A stretch of 64,000 nucleotides of DNA from Candidatus Cottocaccamicrobium excrementipullorum (GTDB lineage Bacteria; Bacillota; Clostridia; Lachnospirales; Lachnospiraceae). Below the pieces are notes generated by a model. That model did no database searches, was not told the DNA's origin, and saw only the letters and a program-made list of their open reading frames with translations. The translations under genes and the position numbers were made by a program. The stretch is taken from the NCBI GenBank assembly GCA_018713255.1, contig DVFL01000014.1, forward strand, positions 25,908 to 89,907, given 5' to 3'. Below, in pieces: positions 8,601 through 16,655 of this stretch (positions are counted from its first letter, which is position 1; each line of letters starts with the position of its first letter).

Positions 8601-9597
8601 TCCGGACATTACTTATGAAGCTTTCTTGAATCGGTGCACGAAGGTAAGGCTGCAGATCGGACGAAGATACTCTGGGCAGTTCAGAGATGGATGTTCCTGG
8701 GCAGACCAAAATTTTGCCGGTCAGGATTTAATGAATAAAGCGCGTTCCATTATGAGATGTTCTGGATATTATGAACCGGGCGTTCTGGATTTTCGCACCT
8801 CGGGAAGCCAAAGAGAGAAGCCTCAGCAAACGATGGAGGAGGCAGGAAAAAGGGAGACGGCTACCATTTATCTGCAGCCAAAGGTGGATATGCGTACCGG
8901 CAGGCTGGTGGGAGCGGAAGCTTTGGCGCGGGTTTTGGATGAGCAGGGAAATCTGATGCCCCATATGCGGGTAATTGAGTCCATGGAGAAGGAAGGAACC
9001 ATTCAGAAGCTGGACTATTTTGTCCTGGACAAGACCCTGGAAACCTTGAGCCGGTGGCAGGAGAAAGGTTATGAGTTGGTAAATATCTCTTCGAATTTCT
9101 CCCGGAATACCTTGGTTAATCCTTCCTCGTTAGCTTCAGTGCTGGCCATCTTAAGCCATTATCCCCATATCCCCCAGAGTTTAATTGAACTTGAGATCAC
9201 GGAGACGGCGGGAAATTTTGAGAATAATACCTTTTCAGAGCTGATTCAGCGGTTTGGAAATTATGGACTTCAGTTTTCCCTGGATGATTTCGGCTCCAGT
9301 TATTCTAATATGTCCATGCTGGCCAATCTCCGTTTTCATTCGGTGAAGCTTGACCGCAGCATGATCAGCAATATTGCCGTGAATCCGGTTTCGAGAATGA
9401 TTGTGAAGGATATTGCAAAAATCTGCGCCAGCTGCGGAATGCTCTGCATTGCAGAAGGAGTGGAAACGGAAGCCCAGGTAAAGGCGCTTTTGGATAATGG
9501 GTGCTTTTATGCCCAGGGATATTATTACGGACGTCCTATGACGGTGCAGAAGTTTGAAGAAACGTATTTTCAAAAGGAAAGAGCAGGAGGAAAATAG
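5644..9597 (+). CDS. multi-sensor EAL-domain protein, probable c-di-GMP phosphodiesterase
   Basis: Starting at ATG 5644 (site AGGGGG, six bases away) gives about 1317 residues. From the N-terminus I see a GGDEF-like fold without the signature, PAS-like segments (about 180-550), a second degenerate GGDEF-like region starting DPVTGIYL (about 560-720), a GAF-like region (about 735-905), a third degenerate cyclase-like domain (about 910-1060), and a C-terminal EAL domain (about 1065-1310). The EAL domain keeps GAEALAR, NISSNFSR, ELEITET, DDFGSSYSN, VKLDRS, EGVET and QGYYYGRP. The metal and catalytic residues therefore look intact and it should hydrolyse c-di-GMP. No membrane segment is evident, so it is probably cytosolic. 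The stop codon abuts the next gene's ATG, so the two are coupled. Confidence 0.85.
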   Translation: MLNREETIKQIKECMNELDASAVCALFLISVEKEEGQGEEKDLSCSQMIDSAASVLSRFFWIRDILGYLGENRFAAFLTGHLTEKMIWDKAETLNQALELAAEGNQRGRISSFIGVYLFQAGGESFSNVLRKAEYALSLAPKEGQENIYLCTALGEERNVPLPPSLHSSQLLLNYVDEGVRLLEVGQEIKTIYVSPGFFCRLNLEVEKGENHVQIHPGDRKLYEESLRKAASQKNPVECTYRFLRDGGKWISCSIQLLQVASLEGSHIVLEISHNTAGLEQLKSQLDEKREWLRFAAHQTEYQLWEADLKTKTFRMLYTKNLKKGRQTVYENFPESLVAGGRIHINSAERFRRFVEGMYSGKTDASENFMVQHRQSSCYGWAALTYHILYDEDGHPDKAIGITEDLSYFPHQQSRVIQRRVMPPELYPHLYCFVQADLTADRVEKFQMEGREQLNPIRQQTYDEAINHRLVSLFSAEDRIRLQQKFKRENLLQAFRHGRCWFYETCRLIGENGVIRWISAGVNLSSDPETKDVCLFAYLSGREDRHQWENALASSGETDPVTGIYLQKTAEALIRYLLSRKTQGPCALAEIFLEGGEELFDEEEKGKKADIFTALHVFLDTDCVVGQKSDNSIFVFFPDPHSKDQLRYRLENAFYYARVSLSGMKELRFLRFAAGVAWSRRDRASYEELVSAASRLCRMHTGEGEDSVSFSSSHCLTGMELNDPSPENLQETAVDNKGEMTGEEKDIALECMGEMLKSDNGESIIYDVLKKLGRYYLADRMYILILAEEGRTLVMLKEWLGNGKCSIQQSITGKPTKRFPVISRCARSESPIMLSLNREIDSGRGWGIPWRYAVFPMGKVNDSKWLLCVENPRRSIDHTALFDTLIPCLRRVNGAPVPIPEKTPLERYFSLPNLKACLNEIYSLNSDSLSSLGVFAVDIPDFAEIKDQMGYEYGQNFLLRISEVLISVFGSRLLFHTQEAEFIVLCPDITYEAFLNRCTKVRLQIGRRYSGQFRDGCSWADQNFAGQDLMNKARSIMRCSGYYEPGVLDFRTSGSQREKPQQTMEEAGKRETATIYLQPKVDMRTGRLVGAEALARVLDEQGNLMPHMRVIESMEKEGTIQKLDYFVLDKTLETLSRWQEKGYELVNISSNFSRNTLVNPSSLASVLAILSHYPHIPQSLIELEITETAGNFENNTFSELIQRFGNYGLQFSLDDFGSSYSNMSMLANLRFHSVKLDRSMISNIAVNPVSRMIVKDIAKICASCGMLCIAEGVETEAQVKALLDNGCFYAQGYYYGRPMTVQKFEETYFQKERAGGK

Positions 9598-12117
9598 ATG
9601 ATTTACACAGGAGAAAGAGCGGAGGAATCCTTTATTGTAGGAATCGGCGCCTCTGCAGGAGGGCTGGAGGCACTGCAGCAGTTTTTCAGCTTTATGTCGC
9701 CGGACAGCGGGCTGAGTTTTGTGGTGGTTCAGCATCTCGCTCCAGATTACAAAAGCCTTATGGCGGATATTTTAGGAAAATATACGGAAATGAGAGTGCT
9801 CCAGGCAGAAGATGGAATGAAGGTGGAGCCGAATCAGGTCTATTTGATTCCGCCGAAAAAGAATATTATTCTTCGTCAGGGAAAATTGTTTCTCAGCGAA
9901 TATGTGCAGGGGCTTTTAAATCATCCTATTGATATTTTCTTTACCTCTCTTGCAGAAGAAATGAAAGAGCGTTCCATCGGCGTGATTCTTTCGGGGACAG
10001 GTTCAGACGGAACCAACGGGGTGAAGGTCATCAAGGAAAAGGGAGGACTGACCATCGTCCAGGACCCAGGCAGCGCTAAGTTTGACGGAATGCCTAAAAG
10101 TGCAATCAGTACCGGTTTAGCAGACTACATTTTATCTCCAAAGGATATTGCGGGGGAGATTCTGCATTATGTGAAATATCAGGTGGTAATTGAACCAGAT
10201 AAGGACGGACTCTTGTTTACTGACGAGGAAAGTCTTGCGCATATTTATCAGGCCATGAAGAAGGCCAGAGGAATTGATTTTACTCATTATAAACGGTCTA
10301 CGGTGCTGCGGCGGATTGAGCGCCGCATGGTGGTTACCCACAGCGAGTCTCTTTCGGAATATGCAGGATTTTTAGAAAATAATCCAGAAGAAATTAATGT
10401 TCTGGTAAAAGAGATTTTAATTGGCGTCACGAATTTCTTCCGTGATTCCTCATTTTTCGAGACATTGAAAACGAAAGCTCTTTATCCTATTATTCAGGGA
10501 GCTAAGGAGGATGAGGCGATTCGGGTTTGGAGCGCCGGATGTTCCACCGGAGAGGAAGCCTATTCGCTGGCCATTCTTTTCCATGAAATTTTAGAAGAGT
10601 TTCATTTAAGACGAGATATTAAAATTTTCGCCACGGATATTGACGTACAGGCAATAGAACAGGCGGGAAGAGGCGTTTATTCAGAGAATATTGTAGATGA
10701 CGTTTCGGCGGAACGTCTGGCAAAGTATTTTATCAAGCGGAACGATCAATATGTCATTTCCAAAGAAATCCGCAAGATGATTATCTTCGCTCCCCACAAT
10801 ATGCTGTCAGATCCTCCCTTTGGCAAACTGGATCTGATCAGCTGCCGCAATGTAATGATTTATTTTCAGCCTGTTCTCCAGAGAAGTCTTTTTGCTATTT
10901 TCCATTCGGCATTGAAAAACGGGGGATATTTATTTTTAGGAAAAAGCGAGACGGCCAATGAATATTCAGATGTCTTTAAGCCGGCCTGCAGCGTGGAGAA
11001 AATTTATATACATAATAGTGCGGGAAAAATGGACAATACTGTGGCTCCGGCTTTCAGCATTCCAAGTTTTCAGCCCTCGGTGCCTGCGGTGGTTAATATG
11101 CAGAATATGGATAATCGGGAATACAAATTAGAGAGCATATATACCCGGTTTATGGAAAAGTATATGCCTGCCTCTCTGGTGCTGGATGAGTCTAATGAGG
11201 TACTGCACTTTTTTGGCAGCTATATTGATTTTGTATCCATTGCCCCGGGAAAGGCCTCGTTTAATCTGTTCCATATTTTGAATAAGGATTTAAGTCTTGC
11301 GGCTTCCACTGCCTTAAGCCGGTGCCGTGCAGAGAATAAGACGGTGACTTATACTGGAATTACGGTGGATACGCCTTCCGGACGGCGTCAGATTGATTTA
11401 AGTGTTCATCCTATTCCCATGCCGGAAAAGAATGGGGGAGCGCTTACGGCGATGATGTTTTTAGATTGTGAAAAACGGCAGCAGGAAGAAGGAGAAATCC
11501 AGGAGAAGTACGATATTAACACCACAGCGGCACGGCGGATTACAGATCTTGAGCAGGAGCTTCAGGAATCTCAGAATGATCTGCACAGAACCATCGGTGA
11601 GCTGGAAACAGTCAATGAAGAGCTTCAGGCGGCTAATGAGGAGCTGCTGACGGCCAACGAGGAACTGCAAAGCTCTAATGAGGAGCTTCAATCAGTAAAT
11701 GAGGAACTTTATACGGTAAATACGGAATTTCAGCAGAAGGTGGAGGAGCTGACCACCATGACCAATGATTTGTCCAACTTCCTGTCCTCAACGATGATTG
11801 GAATTCTTTTTGTAGATGGAAAATTAAATATCCGAAAATTTACGGAGTATATTGGCCGGGAGTTCCAGCTGATGGATCACGATATTGGACGTTCCATTCA
11901 GATATTTGCCCACAGCTTCCCTGATGAGAAGATTGTTGAAGATGCCCAGAACGTACTGAAAACCCTTGCGCCGGTGGACCGGGAAGTGGTGGCCACCAAT
12001 GGACAGTATTATACCATGAGAATCGCCCCTTACCGGACCACGGAAAACAGCATTAAAGGCCTGGTTATAACGATTATTGACAGTTTAGGAGCAGACCGCC
12101 AATCAACGGCCAAATAA
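9598..12117 (+). CDS. CheB-CheR fusion: methylesterase/methyltransferase with coiled coil and PAS
   Basis: 839 residues, starting on the base after the EAL gene's stop. Residues 1-~190 are a CheB methylesterase: GIGASAGG with Ser19, VQHLAP with His46, and GTGSDGTNG with Asp near 137. Residues ~205-470 are CheR, with VTNFFRD, the SAM-binding WSAGCSTGEEAYSLA (near 311-325), FATDID and CRNVMIYF. Residues ~645-720 form a coiled coil of repeated NEELQ units, then a PAS-like domain (~730-839). There is no receiver domain, so esterase control by CheA-type phosphorylation is not expected. No chemotaxis genes are nearby. Such fusions are usually stand-alone signalling proteins whose targets are poorly known. 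A link to c-di-GMP through the coupled EAL gene is inferred. Confidence 0.9.
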   Translation: MIYTGERAEESFIVGIGASAGGLEALQQFFSFMSPDSGLSFVVVQHLAPDYKSLMADILGKYTEMRVLQAEDGMKVEPNQVYLIPPKKNIILRQGKLFLSEYVQGLLNHPIDIFFTSLAEEMKERSIGVILSGTGSDGTNGVKVIKEKGGLTIVQDPGSAKFDGMPKSAISTGLADYILSPKDIAGEILHYVKYQVVIEPDKDGLLFTDEESLAHIYQAMKKARGIDFTHYKRSTVLRRIERRMVVTHSESLSEYAGFLENNPEEINVLVKEILIGVTNFFRDSSFFETLKTKALYPIIQGAKEDEAIRVWSAGCSTGEEAYSLAILFHEILEEFHLRRDIKIFATDIDVQAIEQAGRGVYSENIVDDVSAERLAKYFIKRNDQYVISKEIRKMIIFAPHNMLSDPPFGKLDLISCRNVMIYFQPVLQRSLFAIFHSALKNGGYLFLGKSETANEYSDVFKPACSVEKIYIHNSAGKMDNTVAPAFSIPSFQPSVPAVVNMQNMDNREYKLESIYTRFMEKYMPASLVLDESNEVLHFFGSYIDFVSIAPGKASFNLFHILNKDLSLAASTALSRCRAENKTVTYTGITVDTPSGRRQIDLSVHPIPMPEKNGGALTAMMFLDCEKRQQEEGEIQEKYDINTTAARRITDLEQELQESQNDLHRTIGELETVNEELQAANEELLTANEELQSSNEELQSVNEELYTVNTEFQQKVEELTTMTNDLSNFLSSTMIGILFVDGKLNIRKFTEYIGREFQLMDHDIGRSIQIFAHSFPDEKIVEDAQNVLKTLAPVDREVVATNGQYYTMRIAPYRTTENSIKGLVITIIDSLGADRQSTAK

Positions 12118-12161
12118 CCCTTTGGGAAAAGAGAAGGCATTCATGAAAACGCCTGAATGAG

Positions 12162-12209
12162 AAAAGCCCTTTCCGCACAAACAAAACTGTTTTGTGGAAA
12201 AGGGCTTTT
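12162..12209. terminator. bidirectional terminator hairpin
   Basis: AAAAGCCCTTT on the left pairs with AAAGGGCTTTT on the right, with further pairing of CC and ACAA to TTGTGG inside. A/T tracts on both sides let it serve the CheB-CheR gene from the left and the small gene at 12247 from the right. Confidence 0.7.
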
Positions 12210-12246
12210 AACAGCTCTGGCTGAAATCAACAGACAGAGATAAAAT

Positions 12247-12477
12247 TTAATTTTCAGCTTCAGCATTTATTCCGGCTAAAAATTCATCGGCAGTCTTGCC
12301 TGAAGCAATAAAGGCATCGATTACCTTCTGCTTTGCAGCCTCATCTGCTCTGGCTACAGCAGCCTTGCGGTCCTTTTTTAATGCGGCAATCTGTTCCTGT
12401 AAATCGGCGATTTTTTGATCAATTATCTGGATTTCTTCGGATGGATTAATAACGTTTTTTCTTCTACCACGCGGCAT
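12247..12477 (-). CDS. small basic/coiled-coil protein of unknown function
   Basis: 76 residues: a basic start MPRGRRKN, then a heptad-rich helix (IQIIDQKIADLQEQIAALKK, about residues 18-37) and an Ala-rich helical tail. The strong site AAAGGAGGACATCTC before the ATG, and its own terminator and promoter-sized gap, argue that it is a real gene. The basic head could bind nucleic acid, but this is only a guess. I do not recognise a named family. Confidence 0.65.
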   Translation of the reverse strand: MPRGRRKNVINPSEEIQIIDQKIADLQEQIAALKKDRKAAVARADEAAKQKVIDAFIASGKTADEFLAGINAEAEN

Positions 12478-12633
12478 GAGATGTCCTCCTTTACATTACT
12501 ACGATTTATGCCTTACACCTTTGAGTATATCATTCTGTGGTAAGTATTTCAAGGCAATTTCCATTGAATGGTAAATTTCCTTGATTTCCAGACCGAATAT
12601 GTTGTAAGATTCTTGTGTCAGGGAGGATAAGTT

Positions 12634-13845
12634 ATGTTGTTGCGTGTACCATATTATTATAAAGAATTTAAGTGCATTGCCGGCGACTGCAAAGACAGCT
12701 GCTGCGTTGGGTGGGAAATTGATATTGATGAGGATACTTTCGCTTATTACCGGGGGCTTGAAGGTCCCTTTGGCGATCGTCTCCGGGCCAGTATGGCCAG
12801 GGGGGAGGAGAATACTTTTGTCCTGAATCAGGGAAGATGTCCATTTTTAAATCAGCAGAATTTATGCGATATTTGTCTGGAATTGGGAGAAGAAGCTTTG
12901 TGCCAGGTGTGCACAGAATATCCGAGATTTGTGACGGAATATGGGGAGGTTACAGAAAAAAGTCTGGCTCTGTCTTGCGAAGTAGTGGGGGGATTAGTGT
13001 TTGGCCGAAGGGATCCGATTTACTGTGAAGAGATTTTTCAGCAGGATTGTTATGGTGAGGAAGCAGAGGAAGAGGAGAACCTTCCGTTTATTCCGCAGAT
13101 TGAACAGGCCAGAGATCTTGCCATTGACTTGATTCAGGACAGAACCCGCCCCATTGAAGCCAGAATCTGCCGTATGCTTAAGTTTGCCCAGGAATTTCAG
13201 GAAGCCCTGGTTACGGAGAAAAGTGAACAGATGGAAAAGGTTCTGGACCAGTGGAAAAAGGGAAGCTGCTGGGAAAAGGATGAAGAAAAAACGGAGTGCA
13301 AATCAGCCGAGGAAGAGAAGAAGAGAGCGGCGGAGTTTGCCTTCCAGTCTTTTTTCCAGCGGATTCGTTTCTTCAAGGAGATGGAGGTTTTAGACCGGGA
13401 ATGGGAAGAGGCCAGAGATCAGGTGGAGAGTGTGGTGAAGGAAGCTGGAAGTGAAGGATATCTTGCCTTGCAGCAGGAGTTTATGGAAACTCTTCGCCGG
13501 CAGGACAGAGAGTACGAATATGAGCATCTCTGTGTGTATTTCCTTTTCCGCTATGCCATCCAGACGGTTTACGACTGGAATTTTTGGGGGCACGGAGCGG
13601 CTGCTGCCGCCTGCTTTCTGATGATTCGGGATATGGATATGGCTCGCTTTGTCCGCCAGGGAGGAAAATATACTCTGGAGGACAGAATTGATGTGGCCAG
13701 GATTTTTTCTAAAGAGGCGGAGCATTCAGAAGAAAATCTGGAATATCTTCTGGAAGGAGCTTACTACGAAACCTTTATGAAGATGGACAATCTTCTGCGG
13801 CAGGTTGCCGGAAAGGAGGATGGATGGTCTGGGAGTATATCCTGA
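12634..13845 (+). CDS. fliB: FliB-like (flagellin) lysine-N-methylase family protein
   Basis: 403 residues. The N-terminus carries the cysteine pattern of the FliB family: CIAGDCKDSCCVGWEID (about residues 11-27), then CPFL, LCDICLELG and ALCQVCTEYPRF (about 70-103), probably ligating metal or a cluster. In Salmonella FliB methylates flagellin lysines. Here no flagellar gene is in the window and the partner is a VanZ gene overlapping by 22 bases, so the substrate may differ. The middle (about 205-235) is a charged region rich in Lys and Glu. An AGGGAGGATAAG site supports the start. Confidence 0.8.
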   Translation: MLLRVPYYYKEFKCIAGDCKDSCCVGWEIDIDEDTFAYYRGLEGPFGDRLRASMARGEENTFVLNQGRCPFLNQQNLCDICLELGEEALCQVCTEYPRFVTEYGEVTEKSLALSCEVVGGLVFGRRDPIYCEEIFQQDCYGEEAEEEENLPFIPQIEQARDLAIDLIQDRTRPIEARICRMLKFAQEFQEALVTEKSEQMEKVLDQWKKGSCWEKDEEKTECKSAEEEKKRAAEFAFQSFFQRIRFFKEMEVLDREWEEARDQVESVVKEAGSEGYLALQQEFMETLRRQDREYEYEHLCVYFLFRYAIQTVYDWNFWGHGAAAAACFLMIRDMDMARFVRQGGKYTLEDRIDVARIFSKEAEHSEENLEYLLEGAYYETFMKMDNLLRQVAGKEDGWSGSIS

Positions 13846-14405
13846 GGGATTTCCGGGAACCTTTATCTTTTCTTCCCCAGGGCGTTTTGGCGTCCCTGGG
13901 GCTGGTTTGCGCCGGCATTGCCTGGGACTGGCTGGTGCAGCTTTTGCTGCAGCGTTTTTTTCCGGGGAGAAAAAGGCGGCGTGCGTTAGGATGCAGGAAA
14001 GAAATCTGGGGAAAGATATTTCTTCTGCTCCTTTATGGATATGTGATCATTCAGATTTCCCTTTTGTCCAGGAAACCTGGATCGCGGAACGAGATGAATC
14101 TGGTGCTTTTTGGTACCTGGGGAGTCAGTCCTCAGTCCAGGGCATATGTGATTGAAAATATTATGATGTTCATTCCCTTTGGCTTTTTGATGCCGTGGCT
14201 GATTTCTGGGCTGAGAGCGGGAGTCTGGTGCAGTCTTGTCGGGCTGTGCTGCAGTGGAGTGATTGAGATTGCCCAGAAGATCACGGGAAGGGGATACTTC
14301 CAGGTGGATGATTTAGCGATGAATACTTTGGGCGCGCTGTTTGGCTGGATGTGCTGGAAGGTTTTTGACTGCCTTTGGAAAAGGGGAGGGAAAGAAAAAA
14401 GCTGA
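13824..14405 (+). CDS. VanZ family membrane protein
   Basis: 193 residues with about four or five membrane helices. The segments NLVLFGTWG, NIMMFIPFGFLMPWL, IEIAQKITGRGYFQVDD and AMNTLGALFGW are the VanZ fold. VanZ gives low-level teicoplanin resistance in enterococci, but most clostridial homologues lie outside van clusters and have no proven role. The start lies inside the end of the FliB-like gene, so the pair is translationally coupled. A strong terminator follows. Confidence 0.8.
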   Translation: MVWEYILRDFREPLSFLPQGVLASLGLVCAGIAWDWLVQLLLQRFFPGRKRRRALGCRKEIWGKIFLLLLYGYVIIQISLLSRKPGSRNEMNLVLFGTWGVSPQSRAYVIENIMMFIPFGFLMPWLISGLRAGVWCSLVGLCCSGVIEIAQKITGRGYFQVDDLAMNTLGALFGWMCWKVFDCLWKRGGKEKS

Positions 14406-14458
14406 CCGAGAACTGGCTGCCGGAAACTTCCGGCAGCCAGGACTGGTCAGCTTTTTTA
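14395..14458. terminator. strong bidirectional terminator between vanZ-like and citrate synthase genes
   Basis: GCTGACC (14401-14407) pairs with GGTCAGC (14445-14451), and CTGGCTGCCGGAA (14413-14425) pairs with TTCCGGCAGCCAG (14428-14440) around an AC loop. A and T tracts flank the hairpin. It ends two convergent genes. Confidence 0.85.
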
Positions 14459-14460
14459 TT

Positions 14461-15840
14461 CTATTCTGTCCGCTGATCTAAAGCGATGTATTCCTTCTTC
14501 TCTAAGGGAAGGAGACTTTGATATGCAGGACGGATGATTTTATCAACGTTGATTAATTCTTCCATGCGGTGAGCGCTCCAGCCAACGATTCTGGCAATGG
14601 CGAAGATTGGAGTAAACAGCTCAGTGGGGATATCCAGCATGCTGTAAACGAATCCGCTGTAGAAGTCCACATTGGCGCTGACGCCTTTGTAAATAGCCCG
14701 TTCCCCGGCGATGATTTTCGGCGCCAGGTTTTCCACCATGGAATACAGGGCAAAGTCTTTTTCCCGATGCTTCTCTTTGGCGAGCTTTTCCACGAACCCT
14801 TTGAAAATCAGGGCACGGGGATCGGAAATGGAATAAACAGCGTGGCCCATGCCGTAGATCAGGCCCTTCCGATCAAAGGCTTCCCGATGGAGAAGCTTCT
14901 CCAGATAAGCGGTTACTTCCTCCTCATCGCTCCAGTCTGTTAAGTGTTCTTTCATGTCGGCCATCATTTCCACAACCTTAATGTTGGCGCCGCCGTGTTT
15001 CGGTCCCTTTAAGGAAGAAAGAGCAGCTGCAATCACGGAGTAAGTGTCTGAGCCGGCGGAGGTTACCACGCGGGTAGTAAAGGTGGAGTTATTGCCGCCG
15101 CCGTGCTCCATATGAAGTACAAGGGCCAGATCCAGAACTCTTGCTTCCAGATCGGAATATTTCATATCAGGACGAAGCATCCGAAGAATATTCTCTGCAG
15201 TGGACAGGTTGGGATCAGGACGGTGAATATACAAGCTGTCGTCACATTCATAATGATTGTAAGCCTGATAGCCGTAAACTGCCAGCATAGGGAAGGTGCT
15301 GATTAACATCATGCACTGACGCAGAACGTTGGAAAGAGAGGTGTCTGCTGCATGTTCATCATAAGAGGCCAGAGTCAGTACGCTTTTGGTGATGGAATTC
15401 ATAATGTCTTTTCCGGGAGCTTTCATAATTACGTCCCGAACAAAATTAGTGGGAAGAAAGCTGCTTTTATTCAGCGCGTCATGGAATTTTGCCAGCTGTG
15501 ATGAAGTGGGAAGTTCTCCGAATAAAAGAAGGTAGGCGATTTCTTCGAAGCCGAAATGCTTTGTGGAGGAGTTAAGGAAGCCCTGAACCAGGTCGTTAAT
15601 ATCATAGCCCCGATACAGCAGGCGGCCATCGCAGGGTACCATTTTGCCGTCTACCTCTTTTTTGGACTGAACCAGGGAAATATTGGTCAGGCCTGCCAGA
15701 ACACCGGCGCCGTTTTTATCCCGAAGACCTCGTTTTACACCGTAGGTGTTGAATAATTCGGGATCAATGCGGTCGTTTTCCAGACATAGATCTAAATGGG
15801 ACTTTGCGAATTCGTCTACATATTTTCTGTTATCTGCCAT
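14461..15840 (-). CDS. gltA: citrate synthase
   Basis: 459 residues. Recognisable segments are GRLLYRGYDINDL, LVLHMEHGGGNNSTFTTR (with the catalytic-type His), SLKGPKHGGAN (His) and a later GMGHAVYSISDPRA (His and Asp-containing loop). It condenses oxaloacetate and acetyl-CoA. In gut Lachnospiraceae this usually feeds 2-oxoglutarate and glutamate synthesis rather than a full TCA cycle; no aconitase or isocitrate dehydrogenase is adjacent here. The length exceeds the usual ~430, as in many clostridial forms. It is divergent from a MarR gene whose probable operator overlaps this promoter. An AAGGAGGTAACTT site precedes the ATG. Confidence 0.93.
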   Translation of the reverse strand: MADNRKYVDEFAKSHLDLCLENDRIDPELFNTYGVKRGLRDKNGAGVLAGLTNISLVQSKKEVDGKMVPCDGRLLYRGYDINDLVQGFLNSSTKHFGFEEIAYLLLFGELPTSSQLAKFHDALNKSSFLPTNFVRDVIMKAPGKDIMNSITKSVLTLASYDEHAADTSLSNVLRQCMMLISTFPMLAVYGYQAYNHYECDDSLYIHRPDPNLSTAENILRMLRPDMKYSDLEARVLDLALVLHMEHGGGNNSTFTTRVVTSAGSDTYSVIAAALSSLKGPKHGGANIKVVEMMADMKEHLTDWSDEEEVTAYLEKLLHREAFDRKGLIYGMGHAVYSISDPRALIFKGFVEKLAKEKHREKDFALYSMVENLAPKIIAGERAIYKGVSANVDFYSGFVYSMLDIPTELFTPIFAIARIVGWSAHRMEELINVDKIIRPAYQSLLPLEKKEYIALDQRTE

Positions 15841-15982
15841 AAGTTACCTCCTTAAATAAGTAATAGATCGCCTCGTCCTGAGACAAACTGGCATAGAATA
15901 GGGGCCTTGTTTGCCTTAAATTCAGGGATAACGATGGGATTGTCAGCAAAAACAATGAAAATTTGCATTTTCCGTACTTATA

Positions 15983-16011
15983 GTTATACACTTTTTATTG
16001 ACGAAAGTCAA
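15983..16011 (-). promoter_or_regulatory. promoter of citrate synthase gene
   Basis: On the minus strand: TTGACT (16011-16006), a 17-base spacer and TATAAC (15988-15983). The -35 box lies inside the palindrome TTGACGAAAGTCAA (15998-16011). Confidence 0.65.
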
Positions 16012-16037
16012 CCTTTATCAAAGCACAATGGTTGACT
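15998..16037. promoter_or_regulatory. probable MarR operator shared by gltA and marR
   Basis: The palindrome TTGAC-N4-GTCAA (15998-16011) is followed by an inverted pair AGTCAACC (16006-16013) and GGTTGACT (16030-16037), 16 bases apart. Each half-site contains the -35 box of one of the two divergent promoters. TTGAC-type palindromes are common for MarR-family regulators. Binding by the adjacent MarR protein is inferred. Confidence 0.5.
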
Positions 16038-16060
16038 AATGAAGAAAATCAACGTATAAT
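16032..16060 (+). promoter_or_regulatory. promoter of marR
   Basis: TTGACT (16032-16037), a 17-base spacer and TATAAT (16055-16060). Its position rules out translation starts upstream of about 16067 and supports the ATG at 16107. Confidence 0.75.
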
Positions 16061-16106
16061 GAACTTTAGAAAGCAGCGTGGTAAGCAAGACGGAGGAAAG
16101 AAATTT

Positions 16107-16589
16107 ATGGAGCGGTGGACGAATGAGGACGGTATTCAGAAATTATTTGAAATTTTTCTGGCATCACAGAAATTAATTCTGAATTCTCTGGATTATCATG
16201 GGATGCGGTTCACCCGGTATCAGTTTTGCCTGATGATGGAGCTGTCCAGGGGAAGAAGTCTTACGATGTCCCAGGCGGCGGCCAGCATCGGATGTTCTAA
16301 AGAGCAGGCTACCCGTCTGGTTTCCGCCTTGGTGGAGAGCGGTTACATTGAACGTTTTCACAGTGAAACGAACCGGAAGCTGGTGATTATTCGTCTGACC
16401 GAGGCGGGAGAAGAATTAATCCGCCACGAAAAGGCGATTGCCAGAGAGAAAATGAAGGAAGATCTCAATGGATTAGATGCAAAGGAGCGGGATATTTTCT
16501 TTAAAACCCTTGAACAGTTTACTGCTGTGCTTAAGCGTTTGGAAGAGCTGGAGGAGAAACGGCAGGAAGGGGAGGAGATTCACCGCTGA
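16107..16589 (+). CDS. MarR family transcriptional regulator
   Basis: From ATG 16107 (site CGGAGGAAAG) the protein has about 160 residues. A further in-frame upstream stretch to 16032 coincides with the promoter and cannot be translated. The winged helix is clear: SMSQAAASIGCSKEQATRLV (first residue T in the sequence) is the helix-turn-helix, and SALVESGYIERFHSETNRK the wing, with RLTEAGEELI after it. Acidic helices at the C-terminus would form the dimer interface. The context suggests control of itself and of citrate synthase through the shared operator. The ligand is unknown. Confidence 0.85.
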   Translation: MERWTNEDGIQKLFEIFLASQKLILNSLDYHGMRFTRYQFCLMMELSRGRSLTMSQAAASIGCSKEQATRLVSALVESGYIERFHSETNRKLVIIRLTEAGEELIRHEKAIAREKMKEDLNGLDAKERDIFFKTLEQFTAVLKRLEELEEKRQEGEEIHR

Positions 16590-16655
16590 GAGAATGGGCG
16601 GAAAGATAAGGTATTTGGCAGATGGCCCTGCTCGGAACAGAAATTGATGAAGAAA

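Noticed and set aside
16032..16106. Upstream extension of the MarR protein
   Set aside because: The stretch contains the -35 and -10 boxes of the promoter, so it cannot be translated from its own transcript; ATG 16107 has a good ribosome binding site.
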